Source: Sulfurimonas sp. hsl 1-7
GTDB taxonomy: Bacteria > Campylobacterota > Campylobacteria > Campylobacterales > Sulfurimonadaceae
Direction of reading: 5' to 3'
Length of the DNA: 64,000 nt
Assembly (NCBI RefSeq): GCF_030577135.1
Contig: NZ_JAUIRR010000002.1
Coordinates: 1 to 64,000, forward strand
The notes under the pieces were generated by a model that saw only the letters and a program-made list of their open reading frames with translations, was not told where the DNA came from and did no database searches. Every line of letters begins with the position of its first letter. The first letter of the stretch is position 1. Shown here piece after piece: positions 54,496-64,000 of the stretch. A program made the translations under genes and the position numbers.

Positions 54496-55472
54496 AATGC
54501 CTCCAATATTTCCTGAAATGCGTCTTTAAATGCTTCTAAACCATCTTCGATCTGCTGTGTTAAAACAGTATCTAAATCTAACCCGATAGCAGCTATTTTA
54601 TCAAAATGTGCTTGAATTGTTTTTGATTCAAGAGGAAGAGCTTTTTCTTTCGAACCATTTTCATAGTATGCTTTGATTGTTTCTATCGGTGCAGTATTTA
54701 CACTGTTATAAGCAAGAAGTTTTTCAACATAATAATGTGCTGGAAGAGAGTCGTCTTTTACCCCGGTACTTGCAAATAACGTACGACATCCCGGTACTTG
54801 CATCGCTTCGATCTCATTATAGATATCTGCTGAATTATAGATACCGCTAAGAGCCACCTCTATCCCATGTTCTTTGAGATATTTATCAATAGCTCTGTCA
54901 ACACGAGAAACAAAAATACTGATTACAGTATCTACTTTAGAGCCATATTTCTCACCACCTTTTTTAAATGCCTCGGCACACTCTATCGCTTGAGATTTTT
55001 TAAAAATAAGTGTTGCATTAACGGGGATACCTTCTGATGTAAGAGCTTCCATAGCTTCATATCCGGCATCGGTAGCAGGAACTTTAATCATTACATTTGG
55101 ACGTTCTATTGCAGCGAAAAGTCTTTTTCCCTCTTCAATTGTTGCTTCAGTATCATCACATAAATGGGGATCAACTTCAATACTTACATAACCGTCATCA
55201 CCTTTATCGTAAAGTGGTCTCATAATATCAGCAGCTTTTTGGATATCGTAAATAGCAACTGCTTCATATTTTTGTTTTGGTTCTAGATCTTCTAATGCTT
55301 CTAGTTGTGAAAGGTATGCAGGTGAATTTAGGATGGCATTTTTAAATATAGCAGGATTTGAAGTCGCTCCGTTAATGATCTTGGCATCGATCAACTCTTG
55401 AAATTCATTATCTAAAAAATCTCTTTCGATAAAGTCAGCCCAAAGTGAAAATTTCAAATCCTCTATGTACAT
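54492..55472 (-). CDS. tal: Transaldolase
   Basis: 326 aa, non-oxidative pentose phosphate pathway. Seen: SLWADFIERDF, INGATSNPAIFKNA (family start of the barrel), the Schiff-base Lys in NVMIKVPATDAGYEA, GIPVNATLIFKKSQA and SIFVSRVDRAID. It is of the longer transaldolase type common in Campylobacterota. The ATG has AAAAGGG; a TATAAT -10 lies at 55504-55509. Confidence 0.95.
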   Translation of the reverse strand: MYIEDLKFSLWADFIERDFLDNEFQELIDAKIINGATSNPAIFKNAILNSPAYLSQLEALEDLEPKQKYEAVAIYDIQKAADIMRPLYDKGDDGYVSIEVDPHLCDDTEATIEEGKRLFAAIERPNVMIKVPATDAGYEAMEALTSEGIPVNATLIFKKSQAIECAEAFKKGGEKYGSKVDTVISIFVSRVDRAIDKYLKEHGIEVALSGIYNSADIYNEIEAMQVPGCRTLFASTGVKDDSLPAHYYVEKLLAYNSVNTAPIETIKAYYENGSKEKALPLESKTIQAHFDKIAAIGLDLDTVLTQQIEDGLEAFKDAFQEILEAL

Positions 55473-55503
55473 ATAAAAAGCCCTTTTAATATTTTTTGAC
55501 TCT

Positions 55504-55509
55504 ATTATA
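55504..55509 (-). promoter_or_regulatory. -10 box for tal-pilT
   Basis: TATAAT on the minus strand, 32 bases before the tal ATG. It gives the tal-pilT pair its own promoter. Confidence 0.5.
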
Positions 55510-55541
55510 ACCCAATATTTCTAAAACTCCTATAGAAATTC

Positions 55542-56480
55542 TTAAGGAAGATAAATTTTATCTAACATCTCTTGATACTCTGAGTGTACATCACTATCAA
55601 GAGTTATCCCCCCTCCACTTTTATAAAGGTAACCATTCGCTGTTTTTTCAATGAAACGGATCATCACACCGCTGTCGAAACTTTTCCCGTCAAACATACC
55701 GAAAACTCCGGTAAAATGACCTCTGTTATAGCTTTCTATTTTTTCAATTAACTCTACGGTACTTTTTTTCGGTGTCCCGCTAATACTACCTGCAGGTAAC
55801 AAGGCTTCTAGAATATCCCCAATCCTCTCTTGCCAGTTCTCTTCTACTATTCCGCTTATATGAGAACTTACTTGTAAAAGATTTTTCTCCCCTGCAACAA
55901 TCTCATCGATATAGCGGAACTTCTCCACTTTCACATCTTTTGCAACAATCGAGAGATCATTTCGCAGCAGATCAACTATCATTATATGTTCAGCCATCTC
56001 TTTTTCGTTTGCAAGTATCTTCTCTTTAGCTTCTTTTATTGAAGCATCTATCGTCCCTTTCATAGGAAATGTTGCAATTTTATTGTTTTTAATTTGTATA
56101 AACTTCTCCGGTGAGAAACAAACAAACTGATCTTTATATCGTAATTTATAATGCGCATTTGCAACGCTATAGATCTCTTGAAGCGTTAAGTCAACTGAGA
56201 TGGGTGTTGGCTGTGTTAAGTTAAGAATGTAAGTATTACCCGCTTTGATATTTTCGATCACTTGATCAAATTTTACTTTGTAATTCGCAAAATCTATGGG
56301 TTGTTTTTGTAAAAAATGGGGATGTTGTTTGTAGATGTAGTTTTCATCGATTGCAAACTCTATATCGTTTTGCTTTAATGTTTCTAAAGAGAAAACTTCT
56401 ACGTTTTCCCCTTTAAAATCGCTTATAAATAAAAAAGGTTCACCCCTTTTCCCATAAGCATTCAACTCTTGAAATGACAT
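55542..56480 (-). CDS. pabB: Aminodeoxychorismate synthase component I
   Basis: 312 aa chorismate-binding enzyme for 4-aminobenzoate (folate). Seen: GNTYILNLTQPTPI, FPMKGTIDAS (the PIKGT motif of PabB), EMAEHIMIVDLLRNDLS, SISGTPKKSTVELI and GVMIRFIEKT with YKSGGGIT. It is shorter than E. coli PabB (453) because it lacks the N-terminal portion; this short form occurs in the phylum. It starts 7 bases after pyrB. Confidence 0.9.
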   Translation of the reverse strand: MSFQELNAYGKRGEPFLFISDFKGENVEVFSLETLKQNDIEFAIDENYIYKQHPHFLQKQPIDFANYKVKFDQVIENIKAGNTYILNLTQPTPISVDLTLQEIYSVANAHYKLRYKDQFVCFSPEKFIQIKNNKIATFPMKGTIDASIKEAKEKILANEKEMAEHIMIVDLLRNDLSIVAKDVKVEKFRYIDEIVAGEKNLLQVSSHISGIVEENWQERIGDILEALLPAGSISGTPKKSTVELIEKIESYNRGHFTGVFGMFDGKSFDSGVMIRFIEKTANGYLYKSGGGITLDSDVHSEYQEMLDKIYLP

Positions 56481-56487
56481 TAATGTT

Positions 56488-57363
56488 CTATTTGTCAGCG
56501 ATCAGTTTTTTGAGTATTGCCATACGGATATTTACACCGTTACTTACCTGCTTCAGTACTTTACATCTTGGATCATCAAGCATTGCATCTGAGATATCTA
56601 TATTTCTGTGAACCGGTCCAGGGTGTAAAAGGATAATATCACGATCACCCACTAGCTCTTCTGTGATGCAGAAGTCACTCGCATAATCTTTTAAAGATGC
56701 ATAGTTTTGTGAAGAGTGGCGCTCTGTCTGAGTGCGCAGTGACATAATTGCATCCACTTCATCGATAATATCTTTTAAATGGTGTGTTGAACGTAAATCT
56801 GTTTTAGGTAAAAATTGCGGTGGAGCTACTAAGATAACTTCCATTCCAAAACGTGTAAGAAGCTCAATATTTGAATTTGCAACACGGGAACTTTTAATAT
56901 CACCTACGATAGCTATCTTTTTCCCTTTTACATCACCGAAATGCTCCGTTAAAGTATAAAGATCAAGTAAAGCCTGAGACGGGTGAGCATGTGCACCGTC
57001 ACCTGCGTTTAAAATAGAAGCTTTTGTATGATTTGAAAGTATTTTTGGTACACCTGCATTTTGATGACGAACAATGATCGCATGAGGCCCCATTGAGTCA
57101 AGATTCATTGCAGTATCTACAAGTGTTTCACCTTTTTTTGTTGAAGATTTTGCAACATCTAGATGTACAACTTCAGCACCTAAACGCTTTGCAGCAATCT
57201 CAAAAGAGCTTTTCGTACGTGTTGAGTTTTCAAAAAAGAGAGTGATTATTATCTTATCTTTTAAGATTCGCTCAAACCTTCCATCACTAAACTTTTTAGC
57301 ATCTGCTAAAAGTGCTTTTATCTCATCTACACTAAAGTCATCTGTACGGATTAAGTGGCTCAT
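56488..57363 (-). CDS. pyrB: Aspartate carbamoyltransferase catalytic chain
   Basis: 291 aa, first committed step of pyrimidine synthesis. Seen: [20 protein letters not shown] (carbamoyl-phosphate site), [29 protein letters not shown], and [15 protein letters not shown] near the end. No pyrI is adjacent, so it is likely the unregulated trimer or relies on other proteins. GGGAGAG precedes the ATG. Confidence 0.97.
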   Translation of the reverse strand: MSHLIRTDDFSVDEIKALLADAKKFSDGRFERILKDKIIITLFFENSTRTKSSFEIAAKRLGAEVVHLDVAKSSTKKGETLVDTAMNLDSMGPHAIIVRHQNAGVPKILSNHTKASILNAGDGAHAHPSQALLDLYTLTEHFGDVKGKKIAIVGDIKSSRVANSNIELLTRFGMEVILVAPPQFLPKTDLRSTHHLKDIIDEVDAIMSLRTQTERHSSQNYASLKDYASDFCITEELVGDRDIILLHPGPVHRNIDISDAMLDDPRCKVLKQVSNGVNIRMAILKKLIADK

Positions 57364-57403
57364 TCTCTCCCTTTTTCACTCATTTTAAGTGGTGCAATTA
57401 TAG

Positions 57404-58060
57404 CTAAATCTCTACTATTTTAGCAACAACTTTTTCTATCTCTACCGTTGTAAAAAGATCAAAATCTCTCTTTTGAAAGTATGGTAAAGAGATCTTTTTA
57501 AAACTTTTACTCTCTTCATCTCGACAGTTAAATACCACTTCGTTTTTTATACCCATGTCATCCAAAGCTTTTTTATTAACTAAAGTATCACTGATACACC
57601 CAAGGGAACAATGAGTTACCAGTATCGCCTGTGCATCGAATATTTTAATAAGATCAATCATCATTATCTTCTCATCAACAGGGACAAATAAACCGCCCGC
57701 ACCTTCGATCAGTAAGATATCACACATCGCCTCTTGCTGATGAATAGCTTCCTCTATCTTTTTATAATCAATAGAGGTAAAGTTAGATGCAATTACCGGA
57801 GCAGCGGGAAGTTCATAAGAGATAGGGACGATATCGTCAACATCTAACGACCATGCGAGTGGATTAACTTGTTTTAAAAGTTCCAAAAGTGCATCACCGT
57901 CTGGATATACACCATCTTTTACACCTGTTTCGATAGGTTTAATGACACCTACCTTATAACCCTGACTTGCAAACTCTTGCATCAAAAGTTTAGTTGTATA
58001 TGTCTTACCGATATCTGTATTTGTCGCTGTTATAAAAATTCTTTTTGCCACAATAATCAC
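57404..58060 (-). CDS. bioD: Dethiobiotin synthetase
   Basis: 218 aa, ATP-dependent ring closure in biotin synthesis. Seen: FITATNTDIGKTYTTKLL (P-loop), VIKPIETGVKDG, LIEGAGGLFVPVD, and the late CNCR-like segment EVVFNCRD. The start may be GTG 58060 or GTG 58051; neither has a strong ribosome site. It heads a bioD-pyrB-pabB run. Confidence 0.93.
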   Translation of the reverse strand: MIIVAKRIFITATNTDIGKTYTTKLLMQEFASQGYKVGVIKPIETGVKDGVYPDGDALLELLKQVNPLAWSLDVDDIVPISYELPAAPVIASNFTSIDYKKIEEAIHQQEAMCDILLIEGAGGLFVPVDEKIMMIDLIKIFDAQAILVTHCSLGCISDTLVNKKALDDMGIKNEVVFNCRDEESKSFKKISLPYFQKRDFDLFTTVEIEKVVAKIVEI

Positions 58061-58157
58061 TTTGTATTAATTTCAAAAATTATAACGAAAGAAATTAAAA
58101 AATAAATTGTGCAAAAACGAAAAGAGTGATGTAAATTCAAGGAGTCTAACGAGGAAG

Positions 58158-59283
<1,126 letters not shown>

Positions 59284-59359
59284 CTAAAAATATGGTAAAA
59301 CTTTTATTAGAGTAAACTTAGTTTTATTTTTAATTTTATCGGTTTAATATCATAACTTG

Positions 59360-59365
59360 TATAAT
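59360..59365 (+). promoter_or_regulatory. -10 box for the nuclease operon
   Basis: TATAAT 30 bases before the ATG at 59390, with GGGG five bases before the ATG as a modest ribosome site. Confidence 0.5.
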
Positions 59366-59389
59366 GCTAAAAAAATTAATGGGGTCAAC

Positions 59390-60043
59390 ATGAAAAAATT
59401 CAACCTTTTTAAAGAGATCATTATAGTAAACAAACAGGAGTTACTCAATGCTGTCAACTCACAAAAAGAGTTTGCGATCACCACAAAGGGTGAGATAGTT
59501 TTTACTCCACTTGCAGACAAAGTAGCCGTTATCTACATTGGACAACATGTTCCAAAACCTGCAAATTCACTTATGCCTCCACAACCTACAACTCTTGCTG
59601 AAATTTTAGGACAAAACTATCAAGTAGTTGAAGATGAAGACAGAGTACTCATTAAAGCATTTTCAAACTGGCAGAATTTAATCTCTGCAAATGTGATCAG
59701 AGCATCATATGATGATACTACTGGTGACGGTGTAGGAGAGTTTTCAAATAAAGAGCTTGAGACTATGGGCTGGCACGCTACAGAGTTTAATATTTCGTAT
59801 AGAGAACTTGTTGAACTGATCGAAGAGCAATGTGACGGTATTTTACTTTGTATTGAACAAGAGGAGCCACAGTACCAATTTAGCGGACTCGGTTTTATAG
59901 AAAATGACGAACAAGCACAAAAAATAGTTTTTGATTTTTGTCAAACAAGGATTAAAAAGATGATTGCAGAAGATGAACTCTATGCTGCAGACAATCTTTC
60001 AGATGACGAAGAGGAAGCTGCTCAGTTTTTTAAAGCTCTTTAA
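59390..60043 (+). CDS. Unknown acidic protein coupled to a NYN/PIN-like nuclease
   Basis: 217 aa from ATG 59390; an in-frame start at 59357 would overlap the -10 box. It begins MKKFNLFKEIIIVNKQELLN and carries VAVIYIGQHVPKP, LETMGWHATEFNISYRELV and a very acidic tail (SDDEEEAAQFF). No membrane segment. I do not recognise a domain. Its stop overlaps the next ATG (TAATG, 60041-60045), so the two proteins are made together and may interact. Confidence 0.7.
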   Translation: MKKFNLFKEIIIVNKQELLNAVNSQKEFAITTKGEIVFTPLADKVAVIYIGQHVPKPANSLMPPQPTTLAEILGQNYQVVEDEDRVLIKAFSNWQNLISANVIRASYDDTTGDGVGEFSNKELETMGWHATEFNISYRELVELIEEQCDGILLCIEQEEPQYQFSGLGFIENDEQAQKIVFDFCQTRIKKMIAEDELYAADNLSDDEEEAAQFFKAL

Positions 60044-60768
60044 TGATACCTGTAAAAATAGAACATAAATTTCGCGGTAAAATATATCTGCCAAACAACA
60101 GATATGCTAAAGATATTTTCTTTAGAGTCAAACAAGCATATGCTAACCATCAACAGATGGGTGTGCATCTGCTTTTTAACCAACACAAACTCAGAAAACT
60201 AAGCTCTTACCAAAAAGGTGGAGCCAAAAGTGAACTTGAAAATATAGATCTTTACATAGAACTAGGAAAAATCCTCGAGTTTGATACAACAGATGCACAA
60301 AAATTAAAAAATTCAATTCTTCTTACAAACGATTATGCCCACTCCCATTTTAATATTACAAAACGTTTGAAACTTATAAGTGGAAATCACAAAAAGAATC
60401 TAAAAAACTCTTACCTCTTTTGGGATATTGAAAACTTCTCGGCAATCTCATCAATATTTTCAGAGATTATAGAACCGTATGATATTAAAGATAAAGATAT
60501 CTATCTTGCTGCCAATCCTGATTCACTCTATCTAAAACGTGCCGAATGGGAGGCAAATCTTTATGACTACGGAAAAACGCTGAACTCATTTAATTTTATT
60601 AAGTGTGATCATGGGAAAAATGTAGCTGATGATCTTCTGCTGGAAAACTACAAACAACTAAATATCAAAAATGCAAATATATTTCTACTCACATTTGATC
60701 GGGAATTAAAAGAGAGGTTTCTAGAGGCTATAGATAAACACTCAAATCTTTATATAATGGAAAAATAA
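60043..60768 (+). CDS. NYN/PIN-like nuclease-domain protein
   Basis: 241 aa. The N-terminal half (1-120) is basic with many Lys/His/Asn. The C-terminal half fits a NYN/PIN fold: YLFWDIENFS with D128 and the ExN pair, KNVADDLLLENY with D196/D197, and IFLLTFDRELKERF with D219. These are the usual metal-binding acidic positions of PIN-like RNases. Family assignment is by motif only. It is coupled to the acidic protein before it. A hairpin follows at the stop. Confidence 0.65.
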   Translation: MIPVKIEHKFRGKIYLPNNRYAKDIFFRVKQAYANHQQMGVHLLFNQHKLRKLSSYQKGGAKSELENIDLYIELGKILEFDTTDAQKLKNSILLTNDYAHSHFNITKRLKLISGNHKKNLKNSYLFWDIENFSAISSIFSEIIEPYDIKDKDIYLAANPDSLYLKRAEWEANLYDYGKTLNSFNFIKCDHGKNVADDLLLENYKQLNIKNANIFLLTFDRELKERFLEAIDKHSNLYIMEK

Positions 60769-60787
60769 GAGTTATATTAACTCTTTT
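60767..60787. terminator. Hairpin between convergent nuclease and FIST-GGDEF-EAL genes
   Basis: AAGAGTTA-TAT-TAACTCTT, a perfect 8-bp stem with a 3-base loop followed by TT on the plus strand. It overlaps both stop codons. AT-rich, so of modest strength, but placed to end both transcripts. Confidence 0.5.
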
Positions 60788-63276
60788 GGTTCTCCTAGAT
60801 AATATCCCTGAACATAATCTACACCCAGCTCTTTTACTACATCAAACACCTCTTTAGAGTGTACATACTCGGCAACAATTTTTTTATTTAATTTTTTTGC
60901 AAACCCAATAATAGTCTCTGCAATAATTCTTGCATTTTTATCTTTATGTATGTTTTTGATAAGGGAACCGTCTATTTTCATAAAATCTGAACGGATATTT
61001 GTTATATATTCAAAATTCGCATATCCGCTGCCAAAATCATCTATCGCTATTTTCGCATTATGTGCATACACCTCATCTACAAAATCAAGTACCGCTTGAA
61101 CATCTTGAAATTCATGTGTTTCAAGGATCTCGATAGTAAGTTGTTCCGCGATCCCATACTCTTTAATTTTCTCAAAAAGGAATTTTTTGATCTTTTCACT
61201 TGCTATATCACTGAAATCAAAATTGATACTGAACTTCAGATCGTTTTTACTAAAAAAGGAGAATGTTTGTTCAATCATTGTCAAAGTAATCTTCTCATAT
61301 AATCGTATCTTACGACTTATTTCTAGAAACTGACAAGGTAAAAGAATCGTTCCATCCGGTTTTTTCAATCGAACTAAGGCCTCATATTTTCTTGTTTCTA
61401 AGGTATTGACATCTACAATAGGTTGATAATAAGGGATTACATTTCCCGATACTAAGGCATTTTTGATGAGATTTGCCATCTTAACATTATACTCATACTG
61501 CTGTGCCAGCTTAAGATCTTCATTAAAGAGCATAAAGCTTTTACCTTGGTTTTTTGCAAGTTTAAGCGTCATGTCGGCGTTTACTAAACCTGTCTTATTT
61601 GTATTTATAATAGCTCCGGCAATCGTTATTCCGATATGTATATGATGTTCATTAAAATAATACTCTCTGTTTTCAATTGCAGCTATTAACTCCTTAATAT
61701 TGTTTTCAATAACAGTTTTATGATTTTTAACATCTAAAATCATCGCAAATTCATCTGAAGGAAGTTTATAGGCCCTTGAATTATGTTCACGTGCAAACTG
61801 TTGCAGTACTGCACCTATTTTTTTAAGAACTTCGTCCCCTACCTGATATCCGTAGAAGTCATTAATTGTAGTAAAATCATCTATATTGATCAGCAATAAA
61901 ACTTGCCCTACATGCTTTTCCAATGCATTGATAAGACTTATACGGTTAGGGAGTCCCGTGAGTTGATTAATATAAGCCTGTTGAAATATATATGTAGAAT
62001 TTTCCCGGACACGCTGTTCTAAATGCTCATTAAGATCTGCGAGTTCATTAGAGACGGTATTTGCTAAATTTGCTAGAACATGCTGTGTATTGATGATCTC
62101 TGTTCTGTCAAAACTTTCATCTTGCAGTATAACATGATGATCAATTTGATGGCACGTTTCAGATAATGCAATAAAAGTCATCGTTTCATTTAAGAGTTGG
62201 TTTTTATTTTGAAAATGAAAAAATTCCCCGTAAGTGAAAAAACCTGAGCTGCTTCCCAATTTAGCAAGTGTTTCTAATTCATGTGTAATATAATTCTCTA
62301 AAAATCTTCTGCGTGCCATACAAGAGTAGATAAATACGGCTTCAGCTTGACACATGTTTTGATTTGCAAACGAATGTATAGCGTATGTACCGTTGTTGAG
62401 AATTGCATCTATATCACCGACACCAAAAGAGACCATATCGTACTCATCAATATTCCCTGCAAATGTCATAGAGCCGTCATCATGTTTTACTAACGGTGCT
62501 CTTCCCAAAGAGATCTCATCTTTTTCAAATATAAGAGGAAACTCAATACCGATCTGAGGGAGTTTATTTGCCAACTCCTGCCCCATATATTTTGCGTATA
62601 CATCTACAACCGGTAAACCGTCAAGTTCATATACTCTGTTGTTGACAGCTTTTGTAACTCTCATTTTCTTACCGATCGGTTTCCAATCAAAGAGATAACT
62701 TGTTGCTACGTTTAAATTAGGGTTTATCAACCCCACACCGACAGCCCCTGAGTTTGTTATTTCATAGTTGTCAAAAACATATGTCTCTTTTAACTCACCG
62801 TTATCTCCGGACAACCCACCGGCTAAAACTGCATTTGGGACTACTGCTTCTATCCCTTTAACAAAATCTTCGCCGTTTGTATTTATCCCGTCTGCAAAAC
62901 TTATGAGTGCTTTTAAATCTTCGTCTTGGATGTAAGAGGCTAAAAGTTTACCCGCGTCATAGATACAATGCTCACATTCGGCATACTTGATAAGTTTTGC
63001 TTGTAGTTTTGTAGATTCAAAGATAGAAAAAGAAGCTACATTTTTTGATTTATAATATACCGTACTTGAATCAATTACACCGTCTGTCGTAGTTCCTATT
63101 AAAACACAAGAGGGTAGTTTTTTTTGAATATATTTTTGAACACTCTTTATAAATATTAAATCAGTGCATGAACAGAACAACTGTATAAGCAGTTGTTTAC
63201 TATCTTCAATACTGTTTTCATTAATAAAAAGTTCTAGCTCTTCAATAGTACTAAATGGTAGATTGATATTTTTCAT
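60772..63276 (-). CDS. FIST sensor with degenerate GGDEF and intact EAL domain
   Basis: 834 aa, no membrane helix. FIST N (about 25-225) with LISFADGINTNGEDFVKGIE and AGGLSGDNG; FIST C (about 230-375) with FAGNIDEYDMVSFGVGD. A linker coiled coil (405-430) leads to a GGDEF domain (about 435-590) whose active motif is PSDEF (506-510), so cyclase activity is unlikely. The EAL domain (600-834) keeps E632 (YEALVRL), N685, E716, D746/D747 (IDDFGSGY), K767 and E803, so c-di-GMP breakdown is likely. FIST domains are thought to sense small ligands such as amino acids. Confidence 0.9.
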   Translation of the reverse strand: MKNINLPFSTIEELELFINENSIEDSKQLLIQLFCSCTDLIFIKSVQKYIQKKLPSCVLIGTTTDGVIDSSTVYYKSKNVASFSIFESTKLQAKLIKYAECEHCIYDAGKLLASYIQDEDLKALISFADGINTNGEDFVKGIEAVVPNAVLAGGLSGDNGELKETYVFDNYEITNSGAVGVGLINPNLNVATSYLFDWKPIGKKMRVTKAVNNRVYELDGLPVVDVYAKYMGQELANKLPQIGIEFPLIFEKDEISLGRAPLVKHDDGSMTFAGNIDEYDMVSFGVGDIDAILNNGTYAIHSFANQNMCQAEAVFIYSCMARRRFLENYITHELETLAKLGSSSGFFTYGEFFHFQNKNQLLNETMTFIALSETCHQIDHHVILQDESFDRTEIINTQHVLANLANTVSNELADLNEHLEQRVRENSTYIFQQAYINQLTGLPNRISLINALEKHVGQVLLLINIDDFTTINDFYGYQVGDEVLKKIGAVLQQFAREHNSRAYKLPSDEFAMILDVKNHKTVIENNIKELIAAIENREYYFNEHHIHIGITIAGAIINTNKTGLVNADMTLKLAKNQGKSFMLFNEDLKLAQQYEYNVKMANLIKNALVSGNVIPYYQPIVDVNTLETRKYEALVRLKKPDGTILLPCQFLEISRKIRLYEKITLTMIEQTFSFFSKNDLKFSINFDFSDIASEKIKKFLFEKIKEYGIAEQLTIEILETHEFQDVQAVLDFVDEVYAHNAKIAIDDFGSGYANFEYITNIRSDFMKIDGSLIKNIHKDKNARIIAETIIGFAKKLNKKIVAEYVHSKEVFDVVKELGVDYVQGYYLGEPKELI

Positions 63277-63346
63277 CTAATCATTCTAGTATCATTTAGC
63301 TTAATAATTCTTTTCTATTTAAAATTGTTATCTTTTATCGAGCCTG

Positions 63347-63736
63347 TTAATTTGAAGACAGATACCTCTGCAATATAATCATAGCTGAGATAGAATCAAC
63401 ACGACCATCTCTAATATAACGCATGTCACCCTTCATTAAATCTTCGGCTTCAAGAGAGCTGTTTGCTTCATCTTGGAAGAACACTTCACCTTCAAACTCT
63501 ACAAGATTTAAAAAATGCTCTATCCGTCTTCGCATCTCATCTTCACTGCTGCCACCTAGCGGGATACCTACAACCAGAGCCTCAGCTTCCCACTCTTGAA
63601 GTACGTTTTTAAGTTCATTTGCAGCTTGATTTCTATTTTTTCGGATGATTGCAGGAAGCGGTGTAACGATATCTTTATGAGCCGAATAGGCTAAACCTAT
63701 CCTTTTAAGCCCAAGATCTATTGCAATATATTTCAA
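63347..63736 (-). CDS. ruvX: YqgF/RuvX family nuclease (pre-16S rRNA processing)
   Basis: 129 aa RNase H-like fold: IAIDLGLKRIGLAYS with the first catalytic Asp, ALVVGIPLGGSS, FFQDEANSSLEAED (usually DERxT) and GRVDSISAMIILQRYL with the last Asp. The middle motif has DEANSS in place of DERxT. The start is TTG at 63736, directly after the mnmE stop. Confidence 0.88.
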   Translation of the reverse strand: MKYIAIDLGLKRIGLAYSAHKDIVTPLPAIIRKNRNQAANELKNVLQEWEAEALVVGIPLGGSSEDEMRRRIEHFLNLVEFEGEVFFQDEANSSLEAEDLMKGDMRYIRDGRVDSISAMIILQRYLSSN

Positions 63737-64000
63737 CTATTTTCCTAAACAAAATGAGCCGAACATCTTATCTAACATCTCATCATTTTCAAACGGTCGT
63801 GTAATACTTGCCATCGCTTTTACAGCTTCGTTAAGATGAAATGAAAAAATTTCCAACTCTTGATCCTCTAGAGGGAAGAATGCTTCATCGATATTTTTCA
63901 TTGTCTCTTCTACAGCAGCTATTTGTCTTTGTGAGATCAGCATTATCTCTTCACTGCTGTTTGAGCGGTCCATTATGTTCTCTAGTTTTTTAATTAGAGG
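63737..64000 (-). CDS. mnmE: tRNA modification GTPase MnmE, C-terminal end (runs off window)
   Basis: The frame is open to the window edge; 87 codons plus stop are seen. IMLISQRQIAAVEETMKNI and the terminal FGSFCLGK fit the C-terminal helical domain of MnmE, which ends in the conserved CxGK (the Cys is needed for the wobble-uridine modification). The apparent Met at 63973 is internal. MnmE works with MnmG on 5-carboxymethylaminomethyl-uridine. Confidence 0.93.
   Translation of the reverse strand, partial: PLIKKLENIMDRSNSSEEIMLISQRQIAAVEETMKNIDEAFFPLEDQELEIFSFHLNEAVKAMASITRPFENDEMLDKMFGSFCLGK

Overview
The window comes from a low-GC, mesophilic member of the Campylobacterota (Epsilonproteobacteria), most likely Sulfurimonas or a close relative. 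This rests on two long gene orders that, from memory, match Campylobacter jejuni: ctpA-purC-purS-purQ-(Cj0515-like)-plsC-crcB (30.2-35.3 kb) and rplY-pth-lptG-lysA-HAD-pheA-hisC-fliF-fliG-fliH-dxs (53.2-41.4 kb, minus strand). It also rests on the promoters, which mostly consist of a TATAAT -10 box without a recognisable -35, and on free-living respiratory genes (a molybdopterin oxidoreductase complex, an AmtB transporter). It reads as core chromosome. I see no rRNA, tRNA, CRISPR array, transposase, integrase or phage gene.

Layout. 0-3.5 kb (minus): 5' part of amtB, purL, greB and a small unknown gene. 3.6-13.8 kb (plus): HDOD protein, rnr, holA, a Fur/PerR-type regulator, prs, lepA, a ComF-type phosphoribosyltransferase, a single-Cys thioredoxin-fold protein and an RND-family exporter. 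13.8-15.8 kb (minus): an AsmA-like periplasmic protein built of three repeats. 15.8-19.6 kb (plus): grpE-dnaK behind a near-consensus sigma70 promoter carrying two HspR-type inverted repeats 50 bp apart, a terminator, a SprA-type HEAAH protein and a 39-codon gene with its own promoter and terminator. A small membrane ORF without a usual start codon lies on the minus strand here. 19.6-21.4 kb: DUF4395 protein and NosL-like lipoprotein, divergent from a TlpA-like thioredoxin. 21.4-30.1 kb (minus): Tat-exported Mo-oxidoreductase / NrfD / Fe-S trio, moeA, hisD, thioredoxin-like protein, aroK. 30.2-35.3 kb (plus): ctpA, purCSQ, a BatD-like membrane protein, plsC, crcB. 35.3-40.7 kb (mainly minus): orphan ABC ATPase, dut, then an ovothiol-type operon (ovoA, a PatB/OvoB-like C-S lyase, a small unknown, a UPF0306 flavin-fold protein). 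40.75-58.1 kb: pgeF (plus), then the long minus-strand block from dxs back through flagellar, aromatic/histidine/lysine biosynthesis, lptG, pth and rplY, then pilT-tal and pabB-pyrB-bioD. 58.1-60.8 kb: a GC-rich double hairpin, ilvC, and a two-gene operon with a NYN/PIN-like nuclease. 60.8-64 kb (minus): FIST-GGDEF-EAL protein, ruvX, 3' end of mnmE.

Most genes are housekeeping genes in tight operons, often with overlapping stop and start codons (ATGA, TTGA, TAATG), and TTG or GTG starts are common. No stretch over 300 bases lacks a gene; the largest gaps (18.5-18.8 and 19.34-19.6 kb) hold small ORFs and terminators. The points most worth following are: (i) the ovothiol operon with a PerR-box-like palindrome at its divergent promoter; (ii) the paired HspR-like operators on grpE-dnaK without an adjacent hrcA; (iii) several genes with TATAAT exactly 6 nt before ATG and no Shine-Dalgarno, i.e. 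probable leaderless mRNAs; (iv) a 21-bp hairpin between dut and a small Cys protein; (v) the GC-rich structured element at 58.15-58.22 kb; and (vi) the nuclease operon. All motif positions were read by eye. Statements about families and other genomes are from memory and were not searched.
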